From: Verrucomicrobia bacterium UBA3222
Lineage (GTDB): Bacteria; Verrucomicrobiota; Verrucomicrobiia; Opitutales; UBA9783
DNA length: 17,125 nucleotides
Direction of reading: 5' to 3'
NCBI GenBank assembly: GCA_002363035.1
Contig: DEWA01000046.1
Span: forward strand, 1 to 17,125
Shown here: positions 1 to 6,472 of the stretch, piece after piece
Numbering within the stretch: position 1 is the stretch's first letter
Layout: each line of letters starts with the position of its first letter
Notes under the pieces: generated by a model
Told to the model about the DNA's origin: nothing
Databases searched by the model: none
What the model saw: only the letters and a program-made list of their open reading frames with translations
Made by a program: the position numbers and the translations under genes

Positions 1-228
1 CGCGTGTATAACGGAAGCAACATCGGGCTTTCATTGCATATTTCTTCCCTTTTTCTTTTGTCGCCGGAATACCTAAAACCAGACCACATCTCGCAATAAA
101 AAATAAAAGGGACGCAGCTGAGACCTCGGAGCACGTATTTCAAAGCACGTACGATAGCACTTTCCCTCTTATCCATATTGAGGACTGTTTCCTATTCAAA
201 GTACGCCGCTTACATTCCTGTCCGTTCA
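1..228. other. No gene seen at left edge
   Basis: I see no open frame with a credible product on either strand in this stretch. It lies upstream of the toxin-antitoxin operon, and its left part may belong to the 3' flank of a gene outside the window. An 11-base string at 142-152 recurs at 7671-7681, but that is expected by chance in 17 kb. Confidence 0.5.
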
Positions 229-257
229 TTGACAAAAATGCCGAAACAGGCAAGAAT
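229..257 (+). promoter_or_regulatory. Sigma70-like promoter of toxin-antitoxin operon
   Basis: A perfect -35 hexamer TTGACA (229-234) is followed after 17 bases by AAGAAT (252-257), which matches the -10 consensus at four of six positions. The start of transcription would fall near 264, about 12 bases before the antitoxin ATG. No SD lies in that short leader. Assignment is by motif only. Confidence 0.45.
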
Positions 258-275
258 ACGGATAAATCGCGGTAT

Positions 276-569
276 ATGGAATTAAAGCATTTAACGGTCG
301 GGTTGCGTCCGGAATTGTATCAATATCTTGAGGAATGCGCGGAACACGCTGGCGTTTCGACGGATCGATACGCAGCAATGAGTTTGGAATGGATGCGCGC
401 AAAAGACACGGGAGGAATAGAGGAAGGAGAGGAAGAAGTCGAACCGTATTCCATGGAGGAATTGGATGAAAGCATACATGAAGCAAAAGAAGCCATCCGA
501 GAAGTCAAAAGCGGCAAATTAAAGCCTTACGAAACGACCGAGGAACTTTTCAATGCACTCGGGATATGA
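276..569 (+). CDS. Antitoxin of a type II toxin-antitoxin pair (ribbon-helix-helix/RelB-like)
   Basis: This 97-residue acidic protein lies directly upstream of a Txe/YoeB-like toxin and overlaps it by four bases (ATGA, 566-569), the usual translationally coupled antitoxin-toxin order. Residues about 4-40 look like a short beta strand (KHLTVGL) followed by two helices, the pattern of a ribbon-helix-helix DNA-binding domain. Residues 47-58 are a Glu-rich linker. The rest is a predicted helix ending in an EELFNALGI-like tail, as in RelB-type toxin-wrapping segments. By analogy it would neutralise the toxin and repress its own operon. The start is the first ATG after the promoter at 229-257, and no SD is visible. 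The family assignment is an inference from shape and neighbour; I cannot name a specific family with confidence. Confidence 0.7.
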   Translation: MELKHLTVGLRPELYQYLEECAEHAGVSTDRYAAMSLEWMRAKDTGGIEEGEEEVEPYSMEELDESIHEAKEAIREVKSGKLKPYETTEELFNALGI

Positions 570-814
570 AAACAATCTTCAAAAAGCGTTTTTTGCAGGA
601 TATTGAAAAAGCCAAAAATACGCATATTTTCCCGAAGATAAAACGGCTAATCGAAATCGTGAGCAAAAATCCCTTTCAAACGCCACCTCCTTACGAAAAA
701 TTAAAAGGCTACCGTAATACCTACTCGCGAAGGATTAACGAACAGCACCGTCTTGTCTACATTGTTGAGGACGGAATTGTTTCTTTTGCGCGTTGTTGGA
801 GCCACTACAAATAG
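566..814 (+). CDS. Txe/YoeB-family mRNA-cleaving toxin
   Basis: The 82-residue basic protein has the length and signature of YoeB/Txe ribosome-dependent endoribonucleases of the RelE fold. The core SRRINEQHRLVY aligns with the SRRITEEHRLVY stretch of Escherichia coli YoeB, and the C terminus SHYK matches the family's terminal His-Tyr. Aligning by eye, the catalytic residues known in E. coli YoeB (Glu46, Arg65, His83, Tyr84) correspond to Glu44, Arg62, His80 and Tyr81, all present, so the toxin looks intact. The family cuts mRNA in the ribosomal A site and slows growth. It is translated by coupling, its ATG overlapping the antitoxin stop. The fabG gene begins 103 bases downstream and has no evident functional link. 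Confidence 0.88.
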   Translation: MKTIFKKRFLQDIEKAKNTHIFPKIKRLIEIVSKNPFQTPPPYEKLKGYRNTYSRRINEQHRLVYIVEDGIVSFARCWSHYK

Positions 815-917
815 GCGGAGGCGGTAAAAAGCGGAATTGTTATATGCCCTTGGTTCTTTTGGAAGCATACCGATTTATATCCTTGCATTTAAAAAAATAA
901 GCCTTTAGAAAGCGGGT

Positions 918-1661
918 ATGGGGTGGCTGGAAGGACATACGGCGGTTATAACGGGTGCCGGGCGCGGCATTGGGAAAGCAATCGCGGAATCCTTCGCAAA
1001 GGAGGGCGCGACGGTCTTGTGCGTCAGCCGTAATCCGGAAAATTGCCAATCGGTTGCCGATGAAATTCGCTCTTCGGGCGGTCAAGCGGATGCGTTTCCG
1101 ATGGATGTTTCCGACAAGGCAAATATCGCGGAAGTTTGCCAAACGCTTTTGGAACGCTATCCGAAAGTCGATATCCTGGTGAATAATGCGGGCATTATTC
1201 GCGATAAATTGTTCATCAAAATGAGCGATGACGATTGGGAACAGGTGCTCTTCACGGATTTGTTCAGTGCTTTTTATATTTGTAAGCAGTTTGTACCGTT
1301 TATGGCGCGGAACCGTTGGGGACGCGTTATTAATATGGCGTCGGTTTCGGGCGTGATGGGAAATGCGGGGCAAACAAATTATGCGGCGGCAAAAGGCGGT
1401 TTGCTCGGCTTTACGAAATCCCTGGCGAAGGAACTGGCGGGGCGCGCGGTTACGGTCAATGCAATTGCGCCCGGGTTTGTCGATACCCAAATGGCGCAAA
1501 GTCTCGGCGCGGAGACGTTGGAGCAGGTTAAGAAGATGATTCCGTCGAAACGTTTGGGAACGGCGGAAGACGTCGCCAACGCCGCGGTCTTTTTGGCTTC
1601 CGACGAGGCTTCCTACATAACGGGACAGGTGCTGCACCTGAACGGCGGTTTGTACATGTAG
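918..1661 (+). CDS. fabG: 3-oxoacyl-[acyl-carrier-protein] reductase FabG
   Basis: This 247-residue short-chain dehydrogenase/reductase should reduce 3-ketoacyl-ACP with NADPH in the cytosolic type II fatty-acid cycle. The nucleotide-binding motif TGAGRGIG is at residues 12-19 and NNAG at 89-92. The catalytic Ser142, Tyr155 and Lys159 (motif NYAAAK) are present, and the C terminus has the usual ITGQVLHLNGG segment. The length is that of ordinary FabG. The fourth member of the catalytic tetrad, Asn in the usual TNL motif (Asn110 in E. coli), is Asp114 here, at the same 28-residue distance from the catalytic Ser. acpP follows after 63 bases and fabF further on, supporting FabG over other SDR enzymes. 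The ATG at 918 has no SD. Weak promoter-like hexamers occur at 850-880 and 883-911, too weak to list. Confidence 0.93.
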   Translation: MGWLEGHTAVITGAGRGIGKAIAESFAKEGATVLCVSRNPENCQSVADEIRSSGGQADAFPMDVSDKANIAEVCQTLLERYPKVDILVNNAGIIRDKLFIKMSDDDWEQVLFTDLFSAFYICKQFVPFMARNRWGRVINMASVSGVMGNAGQTNYAAAKGGLLGFTKSLAKELAGRAVTVNAIAPGFVDTQMAQSLGAETLEQVKKMIPSKRLGTAEDVANAAVFLASDEASYITGQVLHLNGGLYM

Positions 1662-1724
1662 CGAAAACGGCTTGCCTTCCCGAAAAAAACCTTTATCGTA
1701 GAAGTGTAAAATTTAACGGATCTT

Positions 1725-2009
1725 ATGACAGAAAATACATCAAGAAATGCGCCTGTTCTGAGTGTTCGGGAGCAAGTCCAAAATGTCATCGTTGAAGTTC
1801 TCGGCGTTAAGCCGGAGCAGGTGACGGATGAAGCTTCTTTCAAGGATGATTTGGGTGCGGATTCTTTGGATCAGGTGGAATTGATAATGAAGTTGGAAGA
1901 AGTTTTTAAAGAAAAAATCAACGGCGAAATTTCCGAAAAAGATGCCGAACAGCTGACAACCGTCGGCAGCGTCATTAAGTACATCGAAAACGACGGAAAG
2001 ATCGCTTAA
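1725..2009 (+). CDS. acpP: Acyl carrier protein AcpP
   Basis: This 94-residue acidic protein has the phosphopantetheine attachment motif [11 protein letters not shown], with Ser47 as the modified residue. The family's conserved helices are present, including [11 protein letters not shown] and a C-terminal [20 protein letters not shown] segment. It carries growing acyl chains between the fatty-acid synthesis enzymes. It is about 10 residues longer at the N terminus than E. coli AcpP. No later start codon precedes the conserved core, so the extension is either real or starts at this ATG by necessity. It lies between fabG and fabF, the common order. A TAAAAT hexamer at 1707-1712 could be a -10, but no good -35 accompanies it. 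The region before the ATG has only GGA at four bases' distance, a poor SD. Confidence 0.96.
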   Translation: MTENTSRNAPVLSVREQVQNVIVEVLGVKPEQVTDEASFKDDLGADSLDQVELIMKLEEVFKEKINGEISEKDAEQLTTVGSVIKYIENDGKIA

Positions 2010-2011
2010 AG

Positions 2012-2035
2012 CTTGAACGGTTCAAGACGATTTTT
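2012..2035 (+). terminator. Possible weak intrinsic terminator or attenuator after acpP
   Basis: Three bases after the acpP stop, CTTGAA (2012-2017) and TTCAAG (2021-2026) form a perfect 6-bp stem closing a CGG triloop. Four bases later there is a run of five T (2031-2035). The stem is short and AT-containing, so termination would be partial. It could separate fabG-acpP expression from fabF. Confidence 0.4.
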
Positions 2036-2157
2036 CGACGGGAAACACCTGTGGAAGCGGCTACGGGAGTTGTGGGTGTGTTTCTGAAGGAAAAGTTCGT
2101 AATTTGCTTTAATTTCCCTGTGACTTTTGTTGGCGAATGTACATATATCGCGGATCG

Positions 2158-2220
2158 GTTTCGGAAACATACGCTCTGCGATTTATGATTGACTTGTCGG
2201 TTTAATCTGATCGGAAACCG
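2158..2220. promoter_or_regulatory. Two dyads upstream of fabF, possible operator region
   Basis: GTTTC-G-GAAAC (2158-2168) is an interrupted palindrome. CGGTTT (2198-2203) and AAACCG (2215-2220) form a second dyad. The string TCGGAAAC is common to both. They occupy the last 77 bases before fabF, where a promoter is expected, although TTGACT at 2189-2194 has no good -10 at the usual distance. I recognise no known fatty-acid regulator site here. Confidence 0.25.
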
Positions 2221-2234
2221 TTATTTTTAGTGAT

Positions 2235-3479
2235 ATGAACGACCGTCGTGTTGTTATTACCGGCTTAGGAACGGTAAATGCCCTGGGACATAACGTCGAA
2301 GCGTTCTGGTCGGCGCTGATTGCAGGTCGCTCGGGAATACGAACCGTATCGCACTTTGACGCGTCCGATCTACCGTGCAAGGTGGCTTCGGAGGTTATCG
2401 GCTTCGATCCGTCGCCGTATATGGACGCGAAGGAAATCAACCGCACCGATCCTTATATTCAATACGCGGTTGCCGCCGCTAAAATGGCGGTTAAAGATGC
2501 GAATTTATCGATTTCGGATGCCGAATCGGAACGTTGCGGCGTGTTGATTGGCACCGGCATCGGCGGCATGCAAAACATCCAGGAACAATCGTTTAAACTT
2601 TTTTCCAAGGGTCCCAGGTATATTTCGCCGTTCATGATCCCGTCCATTATCTGCAATATGGCTTCGGGAACGGTCGCAATTGCGCTTGGCATGCGAGGAC
2701 CGAGTTTCGGTATCGTCAGTGCCTGTTCGTCCGGTTCGCACGCCATCGGAGAAGCATACCGTTGCCTGCAATGCGGCGATGCAGATGTCATGGTTGCGGG
2801 CGGTGCGGAAGCGGCAGTACAGATATTAGCGTTTTCGGGCTTTTGCTCCATGAAGGCTCTGAGTACACATTTTAACGATTGCCCCGAAAAAGCGAGCCGA
2901 CCGTTTGATGCGCAACGCGACGGCTTCGTGATGGGGGAGGGGGCAGGTATTTTGGTATTGGAAACGCTGGAACATGCGCAGAAACGCGGCGCACACATCT
3001 ATTGCGAACTGGCAGGTTATGCGGCTTCCTGCGATGCCTTCCATATTACGCGTCCCGAACCGTCTGGAAGGGCTTTGATTTCGTGCTTCAGGGCACTGTT
3101 GGAAAAATCAAAAACTCCCATCGATGCGGTTGATTACATCAATGCTCACGGTACATCAACGCACTACAACGATTTATTGGAAACGCAGGCAATCAAAGCG
3201 GTTTTCGGCGAACATGCGAAAGCGTTAAATATCAGTTCCATTAAATCGATGCTGGGACACTTGCTCGGCGCGGCAGGCGCGGTTGAAGCTGTCGCAACCG
3301 TCAAAACCTTAGAGACGGGCACTATTCCGCCGACGATCAATTACGAACATCCCGACCCCGAGTGCGATTTAAATTATACTCCAAACAAAGCCGTTGAACG
3401 CAATGTTGAAGTTGCGATTTCCGATAATCTGGGCTTTGGCGGTCAAAACAGCGCGCTGTTGTTTAGGAAGTTTCACTAA
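2235..3479 (+). CDS. fabF: 3-oxoacyl-[acyl-carrier-protein] synthase II FabF
   Basis: This 414-residue thiolase-fold condensing enzyme elongates acyl-ACP with malonyl-ACP. The active-site Cys164 lies in SACSSGSHAIG, His305 in NAHGTSTH and His342 in KSMLGHLLGAAGAVE, with the family's Lys337. This is the Cys-His-His set of KAS I/II enzymes. The gatekeeper phenylalanine is kept as Phe401 in NLGFGGQN. The loop after the first His reads HYNDLLET instead of the common PLGD or PLND form, a mild deviation. Length matches FabF (about 410). It follows fabG-acpP but after a 225-base gap containing a hairpin and dyads, so it may have its own promoter. The ATG at 2235 has no SD. Confidence 0.95.
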   Translation: MNDRRVVITGLGTVNALGHNVEAFWSALIAGRSGIRTVSHFDASDLPCKVASEVIGFDPSPYMDAKEINRTDPYIQYAVAAAKMAVKDANLSISDAESERCGVLIGTGIGGMQNIQEQSFKLFSKGPRYISPFMIPSIICNMASGTVAIALGMRGPSFGIVSACSSGSHAIGEAYRCLQCGDADVMVAGGAEAAVQILAFSGFCSMKALSTHFNDCPEKASRPFDAQRDGFVMGEGAGILVLETLEHAQKRGAHIYCELAGYAASCDAFHITRPEPSGRALISCFRALLEKSKTPIDAVDYINAHGTSTHYNDLLETQAIKAVFGEHAKALNISSIKSMLGHLLGAAGAVEAVATVKTLETGTIPPTINYEHPDPECDLNYTPNKAVERNVEVAISDNLGFGGQNSALLFRKFH

Positions 3480-3527
3480 AATTACGGTATTTTTTGAAGA
3501 AATTAAGGAATTTTTATTTTTTACGTT

Positions 3528-3562
3528 CTGAAAAACCGCAAATCACACAGGCATTTTTTCAG
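3528..3562. repeat. 8-bp inverted repeat between convergent genes
   Basis: CTGAAAAA (3528-3535) and TTTTTCAG (3555-3562) are perfect inverted copies separated by 19 bases, in the 163-base space where fabF and the DUF151 gene converge. It could act as an AT-rich bidirectional terminator, but the stem is weak and the loop long. The rest of 3480-3642 is T/A-rich and shows no gene. Confidence 0.3.
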
Positions 3563-3642
3563 GCGAGTCGCACACAAAAAAACTGAGGTTTCAAACTCCG
3601 TAGACAAACTTTAGGAACACTTTTTAAAACTAAAATCTTCCG

Positions 3643-4086
3643 CTATTCCTTCATCTTCAAAAAATTCTCCAACAAATCGCCCGCATCCGACAAAGATTGA
3701 AACAAACCGCCGTCAATCGCGATCGGTTTGCCGGTTGCCAGACTCAGGAGGATGGCGTCGCTGGGGCGAACGTCCAATTCCGTGAGATGCGTCAGGGAAC
3801 CGCACGATTGTTGACAAATAATCTTTGCGAAAAAAGTTTCTTTTTCGGCACGGTAAAGGACGATATGCCGTACGGAAATATCCAATCCGAACAGCAGGTA
3901 GCGCATGAAGTCAAATGTCAACGGGCGTGACGGGGCTTGTTTCGAAGACGCAAAGCGGATTTGCTCCCCCATAACGGGATCGACGTAGATAATAAACGTC
4001 TTTTGCTCATTTCCCAAGAAGAGACAGGTTCCCGACGAGGTCATGACGACCTGTTTCAGACGAATAAAGGTATCTGCAATTTTCAT
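3643..4086 (-). CDS. Bifunctional nuclease (DUF151/BFN family) protein
   Basis: The 147-residue product has the two DUF151 hallmarks: RPLTFDFMRYLL (residues 54-65), matching the family's RPxxHDL-type segment, and VRPSDAILLSLATGKPIAI (106-124). Members of this family have been reported to have DNase/RNase activity in plants and appear as uncharacterised proteins in many bacteria. The bacterial role is not settled, and I do not infer one. A TTG 15 bases upstream would add five residues. I chose the ATG at 4086 because it overlaps the rodZ stop codon as ATGA, a typical translational-coupling junction. The gene is therefore likely co-expressed with rodZ and ends facing fabF. Confidence 0.85.
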   Translation of the reverse strand: MKIADTFIRLKQVVMTSSGTCLFLGNEQKTFIIYVDPVMGEQIRFASSKQAPSRPLTFDFMRYLLFGLDISVRHIVLYRAEKETFFAKIICQQSCGSLTHLTELDVRPSDAILLSLATGKPIAIDGGLFQSLSDAGDLLENFLKMKE

Positions 4087-5027
4087 GGAATGCGAATCCA
4101 ACCGCGCCCGGACGTTTGAGGGCGAATGGCGGTACCGTCCGAACGCTCAATAACCAAGTTCCCGCCTTCGGAAAAGGAAACCTGCAGTGCCGCTTCTTTC
4201 GGAACCGGTTGTCGCGCGCCCGCTTCGAGCGTTCCGAAAAACACGCGCTTTTTATCCCGTTCGGTACGTACAAACACCTGAACGGGAGCCGAAGCGACCA
4301 GCGTGACGGTTTCGGAAGAAATCACACCCATTGGCATATCCGTTTCCGACTTCGATAAGACACGAGCGGTTGTTGTTTGTAAATCATCGGCGACTAATCC
4401 GCGCGAGCCGTCGTCGACCGCTTTATCCGAAATACCGATGCCCCCTCCCTGCGTAAGGAACATTGAGGGTTCGGTTCGTGTCACAACAGTCGTACTTTCT
4501 TCCGTCAGTGCGGGAATGATTTCCACTTCATTGACCACCAATGACGTTGCCTCCGTATCAATCGACGGCGTTTTTTTACGGGACCGACAACCGAATAAGA
4601 GCAACAATATCGCGCCGGCAATGGCAACGGATACAAAATACTTATGACGAAAAACGGCGCGAAAATCGACCTTTAAACGTTTCGACGGATGCGTCGGCGC
4701 TTCGGGCAAGGCTTGAGTATCTTCCTGCACCGTTTCTTCTCCTGTTTCAAATTGCAAACGCCCTAAAGACGGAAAGACCGCTTTTTTGGAAGTGCCCGTT
4801 AATGTTTCATACTCCGCCAAAAGTGCCGATGTATTCAGGTTTAGAAGTTTAACGTAAGCAATAAAAAAGCCGCGCGCGTAAATTTCCGGCAATTTAACGG
4901 AAAACTCGCCCGCCTCAAAACCCGCCAAAATTTCCTTGGAAATGTTCAATTTCTCCGAAACATCCTCCAGTGACCAACCTGACTGTTGTCGCGCCTGTTG
5001 CAAACGTTCACCGAGGGTCGATTGCAT
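4083..5027 (-). CDS. rodZ: RodZ-like cytoskeletal membrane protein
   Basis: The 314-residue protein has RodZ domain order. An N-terminal Cro/C1-type helix-turn-helix domain lies at about residues 4-68 (GERLQQARQQSGWSLEDVSE followed by PEIYARGFFIAYVKLL). A charged linker reaches about 128, and a single membrane segment lies at about 131-147 (VSVAIAGAILLLLFG) with a basic RSRKK stop-transfer. A periplasmic region ends in a beta-rich DUF4115-like domain at about 225-314. In other bacteria RodZ ties MreB to the membrane and sets rod shape. GTG-ATG stands at the start, and I chose the ATG at 5027; upstream is only a purine stretch, GAAGAAAAG, without a true SD. The stop overlaps the DUF151 start. 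mreB is not in this window. Confidence 0.88.
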   Translation of the reverse strand: MQSTLGERLQQARQQSGWSLEDVSEKLNISKEILAGFEAGEFSVKLPEIYARGFFIAYVKLLNLNTSALLAEYETLTGTSKKAVFPSLGRLQFETGEETVQEDTQALPEAPTHPSKRLKVDFRAVFRHKYFVSVAIAGAILLLLFGCRSRKKTPSIDTEATSLVVNEVEIIPALTEESTTVVTRTEPSMFLTQGGGIGISDKAVDDGSRGLVADDLQTTTARVLSKSETDMPMGVISSETVTLVASAPVQVFVRTERDKKRVFFGTLEAGARQPVPKEAALQVSFSEGGNLVIERSDGTAIRPQTSGRGWIRIP

Positions 5028-5117
5028 CACTTTTCTTCAGTGTACTCCGACGCACGTCCATCGCAAGATATTTTCGAAATAAAAGCGGCTTAATTGCGGG
5101 AAAATCCGCAAAAACGC

Positions 5118-5149
5118 TTGACGGTACCATGCCGGACGTGTTTCATAAA
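5118..5149 (+). promoter_or_regulatory. Candidate rpsU promoter
   Basis: TTGACG (5118-5123) is a good -35. Downstream TTTCATAAAG (5141-5150) offers only poor -10 matches: TTTCAT at 17 bases, or CATAAA at 20 bases. Transcription would start just before the SD at 5156. Confidence 0.3.
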
Positions 5150-5155
5150 GGCATC

Positions 5156-5160
5156 AGGAG
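5156..5160 (+). promoter_or_regulatory. Strong Shine-Dalgarno site of rpsU
   Basis: AGGAG lies eight bases before the rpsU ATG. It is notable because it is one of only two normally spaced SD sites among the 15 start sites examined in this window, the other being GGAG before valS. Confidence 0.7.
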
Positions 5161-5168
5161 AAATTGGC

Positions 5169-5369
5169 ATGCCCGTTGATGTTAAAGTTCGCAAAGGTGA
5201 AACCGTCGAAAAGGCGTTGCGTCGGTTAAAGCGCAAGTTGATTTATGAAAATATCCTGCGCGATGCGAAGGACAAACGCTATTTCGAGGCACCCAGCGAA
5301 AAACGTCGTCGCAAGAAGAAAGTTGCCGCGTTTAACAATATGTTGCGCCAGAAGCACGACTTTTTATAA
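5169..5369 (+). CDS. rpsU: Ribosomal protein bS21
   Basis: The 66-residue, very basic protein begins PVDVKVRKGE and continues with VEKALRRLKRKL, the signature of small-subunit protein bS21, and ends in a Lys/Arg-rich tail (EKRRRKKKVAAF). bS21 sits near the 3' end of 16S rRNA beside the anti-SD. I chose the ATG at 5169 because it is preceded by AGGAG at 5156-5160 and matches the conserved N terminus. An upstream in-frame extension to 5094 is not conserved-looking. rsmA, which methylates the 3' minor domain of 16S rRNA, follows after 14 bases, so the two small-subunit genes probably form an operon. The retained SD in an SD-poor region suggests possible translational feedback through bS21. Confidence 0.97.
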   Translation: MPVDVKVRKGETVEKALRRLKRKLIYENILRDAKDKRYFEAPSEKRRRKKKVAAFNNMLRQKHDFL

Positions 5370-5383
5370 GTCGAATTGTTTCG

Positions 5384-6229
5384 ATGGCGTTTTCGCTTTC
5401 GGAGACACGGGAAATCCTGCGAAGGTTGGGTGTTTGTCCCAAGCGCAAGTTGGGACAAAATTTTTTGGTCGACCCGCGGGTCGTGGAGCGGTCGGTTCAG
5501 TGGGCACAAATTGAACGTTCGGAGGTTGTGATTGAAATCGGTTCCGGTTGCGGGACGTTGACGGGTGATTTGGCGAAAGCGGATGCGCGCGTATTTGCCG
5601 TCGAAAAAGATCCAATTCTTGCGAGGCACGTTGCGCAATCTTTTCCGATTGATCTTTTGCAAGCCGATGCGGTCGATTTCCCCGTCGGAAATTTTGATTT
5701 AGTGCAGCCTTATAAAGTTGTTGCCAACCTGCCGTACGCGATTGCGAGTGTTTGGTTGGATAAAATTCTCGAACTGCAGCGATTGCCGGAAACGATGGTG
5801 CTGTTGGTTCAGAAAGAAGCCGCCGAGCGTTGGTTTTCCGAAAGCGGTTGCAAATCTTTCGGTGCCATCGGTATTTATTTACAGGCAATGTATCGGTTGG
5901 AACAAAAATGCGGTGTTTCCAAGCGATGTTTTTATCCGCAACCCAAGGTCGATTCCGTACTGCTTCATATTCAAAAGCGTACCGACGGCTGTCTTTTCCC
6001 AAAAGAATTTAAGCAGTTTATACGCGAACTTTTTACGCATCGTCGGCAACAAATCGCACGCGCCTGCAATGGAAGTAACGCACCTTTTGCGGATGATTTT
6101 CTTCATTTTTTGGAAAAACAAAATCTCCCGAAAACCGTACGCGCCGAAGCCGTTCCTTTGGAACTTTGGATTGCGTTTTCGAAGGCATATTTTTCGAAAC
6201 ATTCGGGCAAAATGGAATTTTTACCCTAA
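5384..6229 (+). CDS. rsmA: 16S rRNA adenine dimethyltransferase RsmA (KsgA)
   Basis: The 281-residue enzyme dimethylates the two adjacent adenines in the 3'-terminal helix of 16S rRNA, using S-adenosylmethionine. The N-terminal KRKLGQNFLVDP (21-31 region) is a hallmark. The SAM site includes EIGSGCGTLT (51-60), acidic Glu74 in FAVEKD and Asp95. Catalytic motif IV is NLPY (115-118), and FYPQPKVDS (183-191) is the conserved aromatic loop. The C-terminal domain contains FTHRRQQIARA. The size is normal. It starts 14 bases after rpsU, with no SD before its ATG, so it may rely on the upstream gene for expression. A methyltransferase of the Erm resistance type is unlikely, given the LGQNFL and PQPKVDS motifs and the bS21 linkage. 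Confidence 0.95.
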   Translation: MAFSLSETREILRRLGVCPKRKLGQNFLVDPRVVERSVQWAQIERSEVVIEIGSGCGTLTGDLAKADARVFAVEKDPILARHVAQSFPIDLLQADAVDFPVGNFDLVQPYKVVANLPYAIASVWLDKILELQRLPETMVLLVQKEAAERWFSESGCKSFGAIGIYLQAMYRLEQKCGVSKRCFYPQPKVDSVLLHIQKRTDGCLFPKEFKQFIRELFTHRRQQIARACNGSNAPFADDFLHFLEKQNLPKTVRAEAVPLELWIAFSKAYFSKHSGKMEFLP

Positions 6230-6251
6230 CGTCTGAAGTTAAAAAACACTG

Positions 6252-6280
6252 TTGACGTTTTTTCGGTTTTTCAGTTGCAT
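6252..6280 (+). promoter_or_regulatory. Promoter of tRNA-Gly
   Basis: TTGACG (6252-6257), a 17-base spacer, then TTGCAT (6275-6280; alternatively TGCATA one base on). The spacing places transcription start near 6287, a few bases before the mature tRNA 5' end at 6293. Confidence 0.5.
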
Positions 6281-6292
6281 AGAAGTGGTTGG

Positions 6293-6368
<76 letters not shown>

Positions 6369-6472
6369 AAAAGGATTTTTGAGGTGTTTGGCGGAAAGTT
6401 TATGAGAGTGCTTCCGAAAAACTGCAATAACTGACAGCGCGGTTTTGTTCGTTGTCTCTGCAGAGTGGTCAT

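Noticed and set aside
226-486. 86-residue minus-strand frame rich in Pro/Leu
   Set aside because: Mirror of the antitoxin gene; the apparent hydrophobicity comes from the acidic codons read in reverse.
840-1637. 265-residue open frame on the minus strand
   Set aside because: It lies antisense across fabG, its product is Arg/Asn/Phe-rich with no known motif, and fabG is unmistakable.
2459-2998. 179-residue minus-strand open frame
   Set aside because: Antisense to the fabF catalytic region; composition is that of a mirrored coding frame.
4087-4101. TTG start five codons upstream for the DUF151 gene
   Set aside because: The ATG at 4086 overlaps the rodZ stop as ATGA and gives the normal family N terminus.
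5364-6002. 212-residue minus-strand open frame
   Set aside because: Antisense shadow of rsmA and the rpsU end; no domain or plausible start context.
6456-6465. CTCTGCAGAG palindrome between tRNA-Gly and the alr stop, considered as terminator
   Set aside because: A perfect palindrome without a loop or T-run; it cannot form a standard terminator hairpin.
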